The notes: a model not told the origin generated them from the sequence alone. A DNA stretch of 64,000 bases from Corynebacterium tuberculostearicum SK141 (GCF_000175635.1 NZ_ACVP01000025.1:1-64000); one strand, 5' to 3'; counted from the first letter of the stretch, positions 1 to 12,100 are shown. Made by a program: numbers and translations.

Positions 1-63
1 ACCGAAGAAAAAATCTATTACAACAAGAAAGACAACGAACTTGACCCCCAACAGGGCAACTGA
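1..63 (+). CDS. 3' end of an unidentified protein gene
   Basis: Frame 1 is open from the window edge to a TGA at 61-63 and encodes a polar C-terminal tail of 20 residues ending in LDPQQGN. Most of the gene lies outside the window, so the product cannot be named. The tail is hydrophilic and shows no recognisable motif. It converges on the tRNA-Leu gene. Confidence 0.5.
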   Translation, partial: TEEKIYYNKKDNELDPQQGN

Positions 64-64
64 A

Positions 65-106
65 AACGAAAAATCTCGAGGCATCGACCGGAACGATGTC
101 TCGAGA
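65..106 (-). terminator. Rho-independent terminator of tRNA-Leu
   Basis: A 13-bp stem (arms 74-86 and 94-106, one G-U pair, 7-base loop) is followed on the minus strand by TTTTTCGTTTT. It sits directly downstream of the tRNA-Leu 3' end. On the plus strand no T-run follows, so it acts for the tRNA rather than for the gene ending at 63. Confidence 0.8.
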
Positions 107-113
107 CTTCACA

Positions 114-190
114 TGGTGCCCCCAGTGGGACTCGAACCCACACTGAATCGATTTTAAGTCGACTGCCTCTGCCGATTGGGCTATGGGGGC
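114..190 (-). tRNA. tRNA-Leu (anticodon UAA), CCA encoded
   Basis: The minus strand folds into a complete cloverleaf of 77 bases: acceptor GCCCCCA/TGGGGGC, D arm, anticodon stem GTCGA/TCGAT with loop CTTAAAA (anticodon TAA), T arm GTGGG-TTCGAGT-CCCAC, discriminator A and a genomic CCA. The anticodon reads UUA leucine codons. The variable loop is only five bases (TCAGT), so the fold is class I, whereas bacterial tRNA-Leu normally has a long class II variable arm. The A73 discriminator agrees with leucine identity. A -10-like TAAAAT lies at 204-209. Confidence 0.9.
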
Positions 191-203
191 AAGGGCAAGG
201 AAT

Positions 204-209
204 ATTTTA
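204..209 (-). promoter_or_regulatory. -10 box of the tRNA-Leu promoter
   Basis: TAAAAT on the minus strand, about 14 bases upstream of the mature tRNA 5' end. A good -35 hexamer is not evident, which is common in Corynebacterium. The promoter sits between the ppx2 stop codon and the tRNA. Confidence 0.45.
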
Positions 210-230
210 GGCCACCTCACCCTGCGGGAG

Positions 231-1196
231 TTAACGAGGGGTACCCTCCGCAGCCAGACCAGCGATAATGCCGTCGAGAATGTCCTTTTCACTGATGAAA
301 AAGCTGCGCGCATCGCAATTGCGCTCGATAAGCTGCATGATGCCTTCGACGGCCACCGCCCCACCGCCAATGACGTCGGCACGGCCGGGGTGAATGACGG
401 GGTTGAGGGCGCGGACGTCGGAAGGCAGGCCAATAAGCTGCTGCAAAAGCACGCGCAGGGCATCGAAGCGGAGCTCAGACCCGTGAATGGCATCGGCGTC
501 GTAGCGCTCAAGGCCCTGAGCCAATGCAGAAAGAGTGGTAAACGTGCCTGCGCAGCCGACGATGGTACGGGCCTTAGAAATAGGTACTATCTTCTCCACT
601 TCTGCCGTGCGCTCGCCGACGTACTCGGAAGCGATCTCAATCTCCGACTCGGTAGGCGGATCGGTACGCATAATGCGCTCGGTTAGCCTGACGCACCCCA
701 TGCGGGCAGAGTGGGTGCCCAAGATATCGCCATCGGCCGTGCCTACGACGAACTCGGTCGAACCGCCGCCCAGATCGATGACACAGAATGGCCCGCGGTC
801 TGGCTCCACATCGGCTACGGCGCCATTAAAGGACAACAGAGCCTCTTCCTCGCCCGAGACGACCTCGGCCTGTGCGCCCGGCTGAATTTGGCCGAGCAAC
901 TCAGCGGTCATGTCGAAGAATTCCTGCTGGTTCTTGGCATCGCGAGTAGCGGAGGTAGCGACCATCCGCACGCGGGTGACCTTCTCAAACTTCATCTGGC
1001 GTACGTAGCCTTCCAAGGCCACGCGGGCGCGGTCTAGGGCCGCAGGGGCAATTTCGCCAGTGGCATCGACTCCCTCTCCCAAGCGGATGATTTCCATGGT
1101 GCGGGTAATATCGCGGACCTTGCCGTCATCCTGAATCTCAGAGATGAGCAAGCGAATCGAATTCGTACCGCAATCAATCGCAGCAACGCGAGTCAT
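231..1196 (-). CDS. ppx2: Ppx/GppA-family exopolyphosphatase
   Basis: Protein of 321 residues. It belongs to the Ppx/GppA phosphatase family of the ASKHA superfamily, which hydrolyses terminal phosphate from polyphosphate or pppGpp. The N-terminal phosphate-1 motif AIDCGTNSIRLLI (residues 6-18) and the phosphate-2 motif VIDLGGGSTEF near residue 140 are clear. The length matches the short corynebacterial Ppx enzymes that lack the C-terminal HD domain. The ATG at 1196 has an AGGAGGG ribosome site. It is the last gene of a three-gene operon after ftsB and the DUF501 gene, with 10 bases between it and the latter. The C. glutamicum paralogue at this locus, as I recall, is Ppx2. A ppk2 gene lies 20 kb away in the same window. 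Confidence 0.88.
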   Translation of the reverse strand: MTRVAAIDCGTNSIRLLISEIQDDGKVRDITRTMEIIRLGEGVDATGEIAPAALDRARVALEGYVRQMKFEKVTRVRMVATSATRDAKNQQEFFDMTAELLGQIQPGAQAEVVSGEEEALLSFNGAVADVEPDRGPFCVIDLGGGSTEFVVGTADGDILGTHSARMGCVRLTERIMRTDPPTESEIEIASEYVGERTAEVEKIVPISKARTIVGCAGTFTTLSALAQGLERYDADAIHGSELRFDALRVLLQQLIGLPSDVRALNPVIHPGRADVIGGGAVAVEGIMQLIERNCDARSFFISEKDILDGIIAGLAAEGTPR

Positions 1197-1206
1197 AGCA
1201 GCCCTC

Positions 1207-1755
1207 CTATTCCGCGTTAGAGAAATCGAACTGGGCTAGGTCAATCCCCAGATCTTCTACGGTGGGCCAGTCCTGCGGGATGGCAGAGCCTCGAAGCTTG
1301 CCGTGGTCGGCGGCCATGGCCACCGCTTCAGTTCCCAACCGGAAATGCTGTGGGCCTTCAGCAAGCGCGTATGCGATGAGCACATGCAGACACTTGACCC
1401 GATCGGGCATGCCGCCACCGGAGAAATCGGTGCCAAGGTCTTCGATGTCATTGCGCTTGGCCAAGAAGTATTCGTGGGCGCGCTGATAGTCGGCAGCCAA
1501 TTCCTCGTCCTCACCCAAGCGGGCTTCCATCCACTTCATAACGTGGGCAACCTCCAAGCGTGAGGCTTCGGCAGTAAGCCGTGGGTCGGTGAGGTAGTAG
1601 AGGGTGGGGAATGGGGTGCCGTCGGCAAGCTTGGGCGCCGTCTTAATTACCGCGGGCTGCCCATCCGGCGTGCGATAAGAAACCTCTAGGACCCCGCGCG
1701 GGGTGCGGCCCAATTGCTCAGTTACTACAGCGATATCTGCATCAGTGACGGTCAT
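1207..1755 (-). CDS. DUF501 family protein
   Basis: Protein of 182 residues with the DUF501 fold-family pattern: QLGR.PRG at the N-terminus, a central KTAPKL-DGTPFPTLYYLTDP stretch, RLEVAHVMKWMEARL, and a late PDRVKCLHVLIAYALAEG segment. The family is actinobacterial and has no established biochemical role. Its fixed place between the FtsB-like gene (8 bases upstream) and ppx2 (10 bases downstream) is the main clue to a housekeeping or envelope role. It has no signal peptide and no membrane segment. Confidence 0.85.
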   Translation of the reverse strand: MTVTDADIAVVTEQLGRTPRGVLEVSYRTPDGQPAVIKTAPKLADGTPFPTLYYLTDPRLTAEASRLEVAHVMKWMEARLGEDEELAADYQRAHEYFLAKRNDIEDLGTDFSGGGMPDRVKCLHVLIAYALAEGPQHFRLGTEAVAMAADHGKLRGSAIPQDWPTVEDLGIDLAQFDFSNAE

Positions 1756-1763
1756 GCGGACAA

Positions 1764-2324
1764 TTATCGCACATCTGGATTCTCTTCCGGCGCCGGCTCA
1801 ATCGGAAGATGATTTACCTGCTCGGATGGAGCTTCCTCCTCAGGGGGCTCAGCCACGGAATCCCACAAAACCTCGTACCATTCGCGGGAATCTTCTTCCT
1901 TCTGACCATCTGTAGTGAGCTGGTCATCCGGCTTTATCTGCGGGTCAATGATGCGGTAGGCGGTCTCGCCCTCATCGACGACCCCGAATCGGCGCCGCGC
2001 CTCCTGCTTGATGTACTCATCAGACTTATATCTATCAATCTTTTCCAGCAAAGCAGTCTTCTCATCCTGCTTGGCGGCGATTGACTCATTGAGGCGGGCA
2101 ATTTCGGACCGGCCGTGGTAGTAATTGCGCAGCGGAATAGCGATAGCAAACAAGACCACAAGCACGATGGCCACGATCACGCCCACTCCGGCAATACTCA
2201 TCCGGTCCGGCTTCTGCTCCTGCTTCAGTTGCGCACGTTGAGCTTTGCGGATATCCGCAGCACGCGAGGCCACCGGAACCCTAGTGCGACTCCGGTTTCG
2301 CTGCGTCTTCTTTTCGCGTGCCAT
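1764..2324 (-). CDS. ftsB: FtsB/DivIC-type septum formation initiator
   Basis: Protein of 186 residues. A basic cytoplasmic N-terminus of about 45 residues precedes one membrane segment (about residues 46-65, VGVIVAIVLVVLFAIAIPL). A coiled coil follows (ARLNESIAAKQDEKTALLEKIDRY) with the typical YIKQEARRRFGVVDEGE motif of FtsB/DivIC. The C-terminal 50 residues are acidic and proline-rich. The family bridges FtsQ and FtsL in the divisome. It is the first gene of the operon with DUF501 and ppx2. In C. glutamicum, as I recall, eno lies directly upstream; here about 2.4 kb of other genes separates them. Confidence 0.85.
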   Translation of the reverse strand: MAREKKTQRNRSRTRVPVASRAADIRKAQRAQLKQEQKPDRMSIAGVGVIVAIVLVVLFAIAIPLRNYYHGRSEIARLNESIAAKQDEKTALLEKIDRYKSDEYIKQEARRRFGVVDEGETAYRIIDPQIKPDDQLTTDGQKEEDSREWYEVLWDSVAEPPEEEAPSEQVNHLPIEPAPEENPDVR

Positions 2325-2422
2325 AGGCCTCTAATCCTAGCGCCGTCACTCCTGTAACAGGGACGTGGCACGCGCAATTTGGATACACTAAAAGAAATTC
2401 TCCCTCCCAGGAAGGAAGTTTC

Positions 2423-2953
2423 ATGTCCCTCAAGCGCCTCCTCCCCGTTCTCACCGCAACCCTATTCCTTGCCAGCTGCAACCCTTCCGCCCAAGACGGC
2501 GAATACCCCGTCTACGGAGACGGCTACGACCTGAACACCAAAGACGGCATGGCCGACTATCTCAAGGAGTACAAAACCCTGCCGGATGATTACATCAACC
2601 ATGATGCTGACCAGCTCCAGGGAGACGATCAGCCCGAAAGCTTTGAAACCAACGCGGACTCCGTCAAGAAGGCCGGCGAAGCTGCCTGCAAGAATGATGA
2701 ATTGCTCGATATCTCGAAGGAATATTTCCGAGGAAACACCGACAAATTTGGGGAAGCAGTTATGTCATCGGTCGACGGCTCTGATGACAAATACCGTGAT
2801 GTTTTTGAAGCGCTAGACATCCCCGATGACGCACCGGACACTGACAAGATCATGGCTGCAGCGATGAGCTCACTCGGCGCCGTGATGTCTTGCGGTGATG
2901 AATTCAGCGATGAGGAACTGGAAAAGGTCGCTGAGTCGATCCATTCCAGCTAG
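2423..2953 (+). CDS. Putative lipoprotein, tandem paralogue 1
   Basis: Protein of 176 residues with a lipoprotein signal peptide. The hydrophobic run ends in the lipobox LASC, making Cys19 the lipidation site. The mature part is acidic and shares with the next gene a DLNTK.G core, an A-C-(K/E)-N motif and a late (S/T)CGD motif, so two cysteines are conserved. I recognise no named domain. The ATG has a GGAAGGAAG ribosome site, and an extended -10 TACACT lies about 40 bases upstream. It is part of a block absent between ftsB and eno in the C. glutamicum order I recall. Confidence 0.75.
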   Translation: MSLKRLLPVLTATLFLASCNPSAQDGEYPVYGDGYDLNTKDGMADYLKEYKTLPDDYINHDADQLQGDDQPESFETNADSVKKAGEAACKNDELLDISKEYFRGNTDKFGEAVMSSVDGSDDKYRDVFEALDIPDDAPDTDKIMAAAMSSLGAVMSCGDEFSDEELEKVAESIHSS

Positions 2954-2988
2954 AGCTTCGAACCATATTCCCTGCCTAAGGAATAGTA

Positions 2989-3573
2989 ATGCCACTCAAG
3001 CGTCTCCTCCTCCTAGCCGCCGTAGGCACCCTACTTACCGGGTGCAGCTCGACCGACCACAAAGAAGAAGCAGCCACCAAAGCGGAATCCCCCACTAGCG
3101 AAAGCCCTACCAGCAGCCAAACCCCCACCACCACAAGCAGAAAACACGACCTCAACACCAAAAGCGGCTTCATTTACCATATAAAAGAACATGGCACTAT
3201 CCCGGACTTTTACCTAGACCTGTTCGGCGCTGGGGCTTCCGAAGAGCCCGACGGACCAACAAGCTACGAGGTCAATGCCACAACACTGAAGAAGGCTGGA
3301 GCTGTTGCCTGCGAGAATGAGCAAATCCTGGACGACGCCAAGTATTTGCTAACCCATGGCGACAGCGCATTTGAAGAACTCGTCCCTAGCCTTGAGGAGT
3401 TCGATAGGAAATACGCTCCCGTCTACGAAAAGCTTGAAATATCAGCGGCTTCTCCCGTCCTAGACAAGCTTTTTACCATGTACATGGCTGGCGTGGGTTC
3501 CCTCGCCACCTGCGGTGACAAATATGACGATAAGGAACTCGAAGCAGTAGCTGACAACGTTTTCAGTTACTAA
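2989..3573 (+). CDS. Putative lipoprotein, tandem paralogue 2
   Basis: Protein of 194 residues, starting 36 bases after paralogue 1 and probably co-transcribed. The lipobox LTGC puts the lipidated cysteine at residue 19. A Ser/Thr/Pro/Glu-rich linker (about residues 20-50) then leads into the shared core beginning HDLNTKSG. The linker is the main difference from paralogue 1, and cysteines in VACEN and TCGDKY are shared. The pair arose by tandem duplication and has diverged widely. The function is unknown; a surface-exposed role is inferred only from the lipobox. Confidence 0.75.
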   Translation: MPLKRLLLLAAVGTLLTGCSSTDHKEEAATKAESPTSESPTSSQTPTTTSRKHDLNTKSGFIYHIKEHGTIPDFYLDLFGAGASEEPDGPTSYEVNATTLKKAGAVACENEQILDDAKYLLTHGDSAFEELVPSLEEFDRKYAPVYEKLEISAASPVLDKLFTMYMAGVGSLATCGDKYDDKELEAVADNVFSY

Positions 3574-3606
3574 CCCCCGGAATTTCGCACACTCTTTCGT
3601 TTCCCC

Positions 3607-3635
3607 TTGCGCACGCCGGAAAGGCGGCTTATACT
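3607..3635 (+). promoter_or_regulatory. Promoter of the HNH gene
   Basis: TTGCGC at 3607-3612 and TATACT at 3630-3635 are separated by exactly 17 bases, a near-ideal sigma-A promoter. This places the transcription start near 3642 and excludes the in-frame TTG at 3607 as a start codon. Confidence 0.75.
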
Positions 3636-3687
3636 AGGGGCAGAAATTCGATTGGGTGTGCGATTCATTTCAGAGGGGGAACTTTCC

Positions 3688-6145
<2,458 letters not shown>

Positions 6146-6220
6146 TCATTAAAAAGTTCGCTCTGGACCAGCCGGCCCAGCTACGTTGTCAATTGTTGCA
6201 GAAAACTTTACTGTGTGACA

Positions 6221-6982
6221 CTACTTTGCACTTTGCGGAACCGAGTAGGCATTGGCGGCGTGTGCAACTTTATGCAAATACTCGCTGGACTGATTGTAAT
6301 TTAGGATTGCTTCCTCCCACTGTTCTGGGTTAGAGAGATCTCTATCACCAAAACATAAAAGTCCGGCGGCGCCAACTGCGGCGTCGTCAATTTGATTGGG
6401 ATCTGCCTTGCCATCGCCGTTGGCATCAGCGCCCACCGATTCCCACGTGGTCGGGATAAACTGCATCGGGCCGACGGCGCGGTCATATTCGGAATCCCCA
6501 TCGATTTTGCCGTTATCGGTATCTGGGGTGTGCGCCGTATTGTTCAGGCCATCGAGGGCGATGCCGTTGATGGGTGGTTGGGGGTAGCCGGCGTCGTCAA
6601 GCTTGGAGGGCTTAAACCAATTGCCGTTGTAGGTGCCATGGCGGGTCTCCACGTAGCCCAGGCCGGCAAGGGTATTCCACCGCAGATGGCAATTCGGCCA
6701 TTTTTGCTGAGCGATGAGTTCGGCGTTGCCATAAGCGCGCAGGGCTGCCGGTGGGATACCCGTCTGCTCAGCTAGGTCAGAGGCCCAGTAGGTGAGCTTA
6801 TCGGCGGTGCGGCCGGGGGCATTGACGTCAATATGCGCGACCTCTTTGCCCTCAACGGGCGGAATGTTCTCCGGTACGGGCTCCTGTGAAGTGCCGTGCC
6901 CCGTCAACAGCCATGCCACCAGCGCGATTATCACGGCTACGGCCACCCCGCAGCCCCCGAATATCTGCAGCAGCCTCTTCAT
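6221..6982 (-). CDS. Membrane-anchored lytic murein transglycosylase
   Basis: Protein of 253 residues from the ATG at 6982 (AGGATGG ribosome site). Longer in-frame starts would overlap mazG. An N-terminal membrane anchor (about residues 5-28) is followed by an extracellular lysozyme-like domain: PPAALRAYGNAE, LAGLGYVETRHG with the predicted catalytic Glu, AVGPMQFIPTTWESVGADANGDGKADPNQIDDA, and AAILNYN-like EEAILNYNQS. This is the MltB/SLT-type fold that cleaves peptidoglycan glycan strands. It follows mazG with 11 bases between and precedes eno by about 90 bases, so it probably shares a transcript with mazG. Confidence 0.88.
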   Translation of the reverse strand: MKRLLQIFGGCGVAVAVIIALVAWLLTGHGTSQEPVPENIPPVEGKEVAHIDVNAPGRTADKLTYWASDLAEQTGIPPAALRAYGNAELIAQQKWPNCHLRWNTLAGLGYVETRHGTYNGNWFKPSKLDDAGYPQPPINGIALDGLNNTAHTPDTDNGKIDGDSEYDRAVGPMQFIPTTWESVGADANGDGKADPNQIDDAAVGAAGLLCFGDRDLSNPEQWEEAILNYNQSSEYLHKVAHAANAYSVPQSAK

Positions 6983-6993
6983 GAGAAGCCATC

Positions 6994-7581
6994 CTACATT
7001 CCCTTGCCTTCGCGCCACAGCCTCTCTTGCGTGTCAACGTCGACAATCTCCGTGGTGCCATCAAATAGGTATGGGGCGCGGGCGCGCATTTTGGTGAGGA
7101 AGCTCTGGGCGACGTCGTCAAGCGAAAAGGTGGAGATTTCCGCATGGAAAAGTACTTGGAGGAAGATATCCCCCAATTCCTTAAGCATCTCGCTTTCCGG
7201 TTCGCGGCTGCGCACGGCCGCGGCGAATTCGGCGGACTCCTCCTCGAGGTACGGCAAGAGGGAAGTATGGGTTTGCTCGCGCTCCCACTCCCCGATGCGC
7301 CGCGCCGTGGCCATGGTCTGGCGCGCTTGCATGATGGGATCTGCGAGGGATTCGGCGCGAATGACGGGCTCGCCGCTAGCGAGGCGGGCGCGAGTGTCCG
7401 GATCGTGTTCGTCGGTGCTTACCAAGGTGCCGGTGGCGTCCTCGCCTACCAGCAGATCGGAAAAATTCCACCGTACGGACACGGGTACCTCACCCGTGAA
7501 GTGGACGGGGCCACGCAGCTTCCCGTATGCCTGCATGGGGATCATGGTGGGCCAGCGTTCATCGAGCAACAGCACAGTCAT
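6994..7581 (-). CDS. mazG: MazG-family nucleoside triphosphate pyrophosphohydrolase
   Basis: Protein of 195 residues from the ATG at 7581; the GTG two codons earlier lacks support. A -10 box TAGACT lies 8 bases before 7581, suggesting a leaderless message. The C-terminal MazG module shows EEESAEF and ELGDIFLQVLFHA, the Mg-binding EEXXE...EXXD pattern of all-alpha NTP pyrophosphatases. The N-terminal 90 residues are a lineage-specific extension seen in actinobacterial MazG. The enzyme hydrolyses NTPs or damaged dNTPs to NMP and PPi. It sits beside a LysI-like permease and mfd, as I recall for C. glutamicum. Confidence 0.85.
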   Translation of the reverse strand: MTVLLLDERWPTMIPMQAYGKLRGPVHFTGEVPVSVRWNFSDLLVGEDATGTLVSTDEHDPDTRARLASGEPVIRAESLADPIMQARQTMATARRIGEWEREQTHTSLLPYLEEESAEFAAAVRSREPESEMLKELGDIFLQVLFHAEISTFSLDDVAQSFLTKMRARAPYLFDGTTEIVDVDTQERLWREGKGM

Positions 7582-7638
7582 GTGCACAAAGTCTAGCCCG
7601 AGTTCCCATTATGGGGCTATTCAAGGTATTTTAGGCCA

Positions 7639-9114
7639 ATGACCTCCAGCCAGAATAGATCCCACTCCGTGACGTTGTGGACCCTCGTCGCGCTGATTAT
7701 CGGTTCCACCGTGGGCGCGGGCATTTTCTCGCTGCCCCAAAACATTGCCTCCGTTGCCGGCCCAGGCGCGATGCTCATTGGCTGGCTGGTAGCGGGCATC
7801 GGCATGCTCTCCGTGGCGTTTGTTTTTCAAATTCTGGCCCGCCGAAAGCCGCACCTTGATTCTGGCGTTTATTCCTACGTGCGGGCCGGCCTCGGCGATT
7901 TTATTGGTTTTACCTCCGGCTGGGGCTACTGGCTGGGCTCCGTTATGGCGCAGGTGGGTTATGCCACCCTCTTCTTCAATACCTTGGGCCATTACCTGCC
8001 GCTTTTCGACGCCGACCATCACTGGACCTCCGCCATCGCCGTCTCCCTCCTATCCTGGGGCATTTTTGCGGTACTTGCCCGCGGCATTAAGCAGGCCGCG
8101 TTCATGAACCTCATCACCACAATTGCCAAGATTGTGCCCATCCTGGCCTTTGTGGTGCTCATTGCGTTCCTCGGGTTCAGCTGGGATAAATTCACCTTGG
8201 ATTTCTGGGGACGCGCGTCTGAGGCCAGCGTTTTCGAGCAGGTCCAGGGAATCATGCTCTTTACCGTGTGGGTCTTCATCGGCGTGGAGGGAGCATCCGT
8301 TTATTCCAAGCAGGCTTCTAAGCGCACCGACGTCGGCCGCGCGACCGTCATCGGTTTTTTCTCCGTGCTGGCACTGCTGGTTTCCGTGTCTACCTTGAGC
8401 TTTGGCGTGATGACCAAAGAAGAACTAGCCGCATTGCCAGATAATTCCATGGCCTCCGTGCTCACCGAGGTCATCGGACCTTGGGGCGGCGCGCTGGTGT
8501 CTATTGGGCTGTGCTTGTCAGTTTTGGGTGCCTATGTTTCCTGGCAGATGCTGTGCGCCGAGCCCATCGTAATGATGGCCATCGACGGCCTCATTCCCCG
8601 CCGCATCGGAACCATTAACGTGGCGGGTGCGCCGTGGGTAGCGCAGCTGATTTCCACGATGGCCATCCAGCTGTTCATCATCGTCTTTTACCTCAACGAG
8701 GCGTCCTATAACGCCATGGTGCAGCTGGCAACCATCATGTACTTGCTGCCCTATATCTTTTCTTCCCTGTACCTATTGCTCTTGGCACTGCGGGGCAAGG
8801 GGCTGTCTCACCCGCAGGCGGGTATCAAGTTCGATCTTTCCGGACCAGAGGTAGGCCGCAAGGATAACCGCAAGCACTTGGTCATTTCTTTGCTCGCGTT
8901 TATCTATTCCCTGTGGCTGATTTATGCGGCCGACCTCGTCTACGTCCTGCTCGGCGCTTTGGCCGTGGTTCCAGGCCTCATCCCGTATGTTGGCACCCGG
9001 TTGTGGAAGAAGGAACGCATCTTCAACACCTTCGAGTGGTGCGTGGTGGCCGTTGTCCTGGCCGGTGCCGCCACCGCCATTTGGGGCTTGAGCACCGGCT
9101 GGCTCACCCTCTAG
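7639..9114 (+). CDS. lysI: APC-family basic amino acid permease/antiporter, LysI-like
   Basis: Protein of 491 residues with about 12 to 13 membrane segments and the APC-family glycine motif GSTVGAGIFSLPQNIA in TM1. It is closest in type to the basic amino acid/polyamine antiporter branch (ArcD/LysI); C. glutamicum LysI is, from memory, about 500 residues and also near eno and mfd. A TATTTT -10 box 6 bases before the ATG suggests a leaderless mRNA. It diverges from mazG and ends exactly where the convergent mfd stop begins. Lysine as substrate is inferred from neighbourhood and family; arginine/ornithine exchange is the main alternative. Confidence 0.8.
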   Translation: MTSSQNRSHSVTLWTLVALIIGSTVGAGIFSLPQNIASVAGPGAMLIGWLVAGIGMLSVAFVFQILARRKPHLDSGVYSYVRAGLGDFIGFTSGWGYWLGSVMAQVGYATLFFNTLGHYLPLFDADHHWTSAIAVSLLSWGIFAVLARGIKQAAFMNLITTIAKIVPILAFVVLIAFLGFSWDKFTLDFWGRASEASVFEQVQGIMLFTVWVFIGVEGASVYSKQASKRTDVGRATVIGFFSVLALLVSVSTLSFGVMTKEELAALPDNSMASVLTEVIGPWGGALVSIGLCLSVLGAYVSWQMLCAEPIVMMAIDGLIPRRIGTINVAGAPWVAQLISTMAIQLFIIVFYLNEASYNAMVQLATIMYLLPYIFSSLYLLLLALRGKGLSHPQAGIKFDLSGPEVGRKDNRKHLVISLLAFIYSLWLIYAADLVYVLLGALAVVPGLIPYVGTRLWKKERIFNTFEWCVVAVVLAGAATAIWGLSTGWLTL

Positions 9115-12100
9115 CTACTCCCCTACGCTGACCACGTTCGAGGTGGGCTGGGCGCCGCTGACGTTGATGGGGTCGACGTCGAAAAGCGCGCTTAGGAAGT
9201 CCGCCGCCCACTGAATGAGCTCGGTATCGCGCAGCTTCGGGGAGGTGACATTGCGCCCCGCCTTGGGGAACGGCACGTTGATAGCCTTCGCCGCCGCACG
9301 GAAGCTGGAGCCCGGATATAGGCGCTTGAGACGCACCTGCTTGGAATCCGGCAGCTCCACCGGGTGGAACTTGACGCGGGTGCCCTGCACAGTGATATCG
9401 GAAATGCCGGCGCGGCGCGCCTGGTGGCGCAGGCGAGCAACGGAAAGCAGGCGCAGGACCTCCTGCGGCAGCGGGCCGAAGCGGTCTTCCATTTCCTCGA
9501 TGACGGCCTTGAGATCATCGTCATTCTGCGAGGCCGCAAGCTTGCGGTAGACCTCCAGGCGCAGGCGCTCGGAGTCGATATAGCCTTCCGGAATATGCGC
9601 GTCCACGGGGAGATCGATGCGGATTTCCTTCGGGCCCTCATCGGTAACGGTGGGGGCCTCGCCGCGGGCGAGCGATTTGAAGGTCTCGACCGCCTCGCCA
9701 ACGAGGCGCACGTAGAGATCGAAGCCCACACCGGCAATGTGGCCGGACTGTTGGGCGCCAAGGACGTTGCCGGCACCGCGCATCTCCAAGTCCTTCATGG
9801 CTACGGCCATGCCGGCACCAAGGTCATTGTTCTGAGCGATGGTGGCCAGGCGGTCATAGGAAGTTTCCGTGAGCGTGGCCCCCTTGGGGTACAGGAAGTA
9901 GGCATAGCCGCGCTCGCGGGAGCGGCCCACGCGCCCGCGCAGCTGGTGCAGCTGGGACAGGCCCATATGGTGGGCGTTTTCCACAATGAGGGTATTCGCA
10001 TTAGCGATATCCAGGCCGGTTTCCACGATGGTGGTACACACCAATACGTCGTACTCGCGATCCCAGAAACCCTGGACGGTCTGCTCGAGCACCTCCTCGT
10101 TCATCTGGCCATGCGCGACGACGACGCGGGCCTCCGGTACCAGGTCGCGCAGCTCGCGGGCCTTCTTTTCGATATCAGAGACTTTGTTGTGGATGAAGAA
10201 GGTTTGACCATCGCGCAGCAGCTCACGGCGGATGGCCGCGGCTACCTGCTTGTCCTCGTAAGCGCCGACGTAGGTCAGCACGGGGTGGCGGTCTTCCGGT
10301 GGGGTCAGGATGGTGGACATCTCGCGGATGCCAGCCATAGACATCTCCAAGGTGCGCGGGATAGGTGTCGCGGACATGGTGAGCACATCCACGCTGGCTT
10401 TAAGCGCCTTAATGTGTTCCTTGTGCTCCACGCCAAAGCGCTGCTCCTCGTCCACGACGATGAGGCCGAGGTTCTTCCAGTGCACGCCAGTCTGTAGGAG
10501 GCGGTGGGTGCCGACGACGATATCGACGCTGCCATCGGCCAGGCCCTTGAAGATGTCCTTGGCTTCCTTCTTTGAGGTAAAGCGCGAAAGCACCTCAATC
10601 TTGACGGGGAAGCCGGTCATGCGCTCGCTGAAGGTATCAAAGTGCTGCTGCGCCAGCAGCGTGGTGGGTACAAGGACGGCTACCTGCATACCGTCTTGCA
10701 CAGCCTTGAAGGCGGCGCGGATGGCCACCTCGGTCTTGCCGTAACCCACATCGCCGACGACGACGCGATCCATCGGCACCGTGGACTCCATATCGTGCTT
10801 GACGGCGTCGATAGCCAGCATCTGGTCTTCGGTTTCGACGAAGGGGAAATTATCCTCCATCTCCGCCTGCCACGGATTATCCGGGGAGAATTGGTGCCCC
10901 GGCGCGGCCTGGCGCTTGGCGTAGAGCTCGACGAGCTCGCCGGCGATTTCGCGCACGGCGGCGCGCGCCTTCTTCTTGGTGTTCTTCCAGTCGGAACCGC
11001 CCATCTTGGACAGGTGAGGCGATTCGCCACCGGTGTACTTGCTGAGCAGATCCAGCGAGTCCATGGGAACCCAGAGCTGATCGGCGGGCTGACCACGCTT
11101 GGAGGGCGCGTACTCGAGCACGATGTATTCGCGGCGGCTGGTTTCATCGCCGGACTGGATGGTGCGCTCGGCCATCTTGAGGAACTTGCCGATGCCGTGG
11201 GTCTCGTGCACCACAAAATCGCCCTGCTTGAGGGCAAGCGGGTCAACCTTATTGCGGCGCTTTGCGGGCCGGCGCTTCGCTTCGGCGATATCGCCTACGC
11301 GGTTACCGGTCAGATCCGTCTCGGTCACAACGACCAGCGGGAGGGGCTCAGCGTCCTTAGGCTTTTTCACCTTAGGAAATACCAGGCCGGCGTGGCTTAG
11401 TGCTTGGTAGAGGGTAACTTCACCGGCGGTGGGCTCCCAGCCAGGGGTAGCCACCTTGGTGCGGATGCCCTTTTCTGCAAAGCGGTCCACCATGCGCTTG
11501 ATGGCACCTTGCGCCGGCGCGATGAAGGCTGCCCGGCCGCCGGCGTTGGTGTGCGCGAGGAGCTGGGCCATCATGGCGTCGATTTCTTCGATATTGCCGC
11601 GCGGGGTGGGCCCTGGTTCGAATTCGAGCGGGAGGGTCTCCTCTTCCGGGGCGGCGAGCATTCCCGGTGGGGAGAAAGTCCACAAAGGCAGGCTGGACTC
11701 GCTGATGGAGACCTCGAGCGACTCATAGGAGCGATAGCTGGATGCCTCGGTATCGAGCCCTTCGGTAGCCAGCGGGCCATCGGCACCCATGGCCGCGGCC
11801 TCCCAACCGGCAGCGAGGAATTCCGCATCGGTCTTTTCTAGATCCGCCACACGGCGGCGAATCTTTTCCGGGCCGACCATCACCACGTGGGTGGTGGGGC
11901 GCAGGAATTCGGGGAGGGTGATCATGGGGGCGTCGGAAAGCGCGGGCAGGAGCGCTTCCATACCTTCGGCCGGGATGAGCTCGCTAACCTTGGTCAAAAG
12001 CTCCACCAGGGCGGGATTGCCGGGGTGCTTGACGGCGAGATCGGCCGCACGCTTGGCAATGGCGTCCGTAATAGGCAGCTCGCGGGCCGGGAAAATGTCT

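Noticed and set aside
3607..3687. A longer HNH protein beginning at the TTG at 3607
   Set aside because: TTGCGC at this spot is the -35 box of a well-spaced promoter with TATACT at 3630-3635; the GTG at 3688 has a strong ribosome site.
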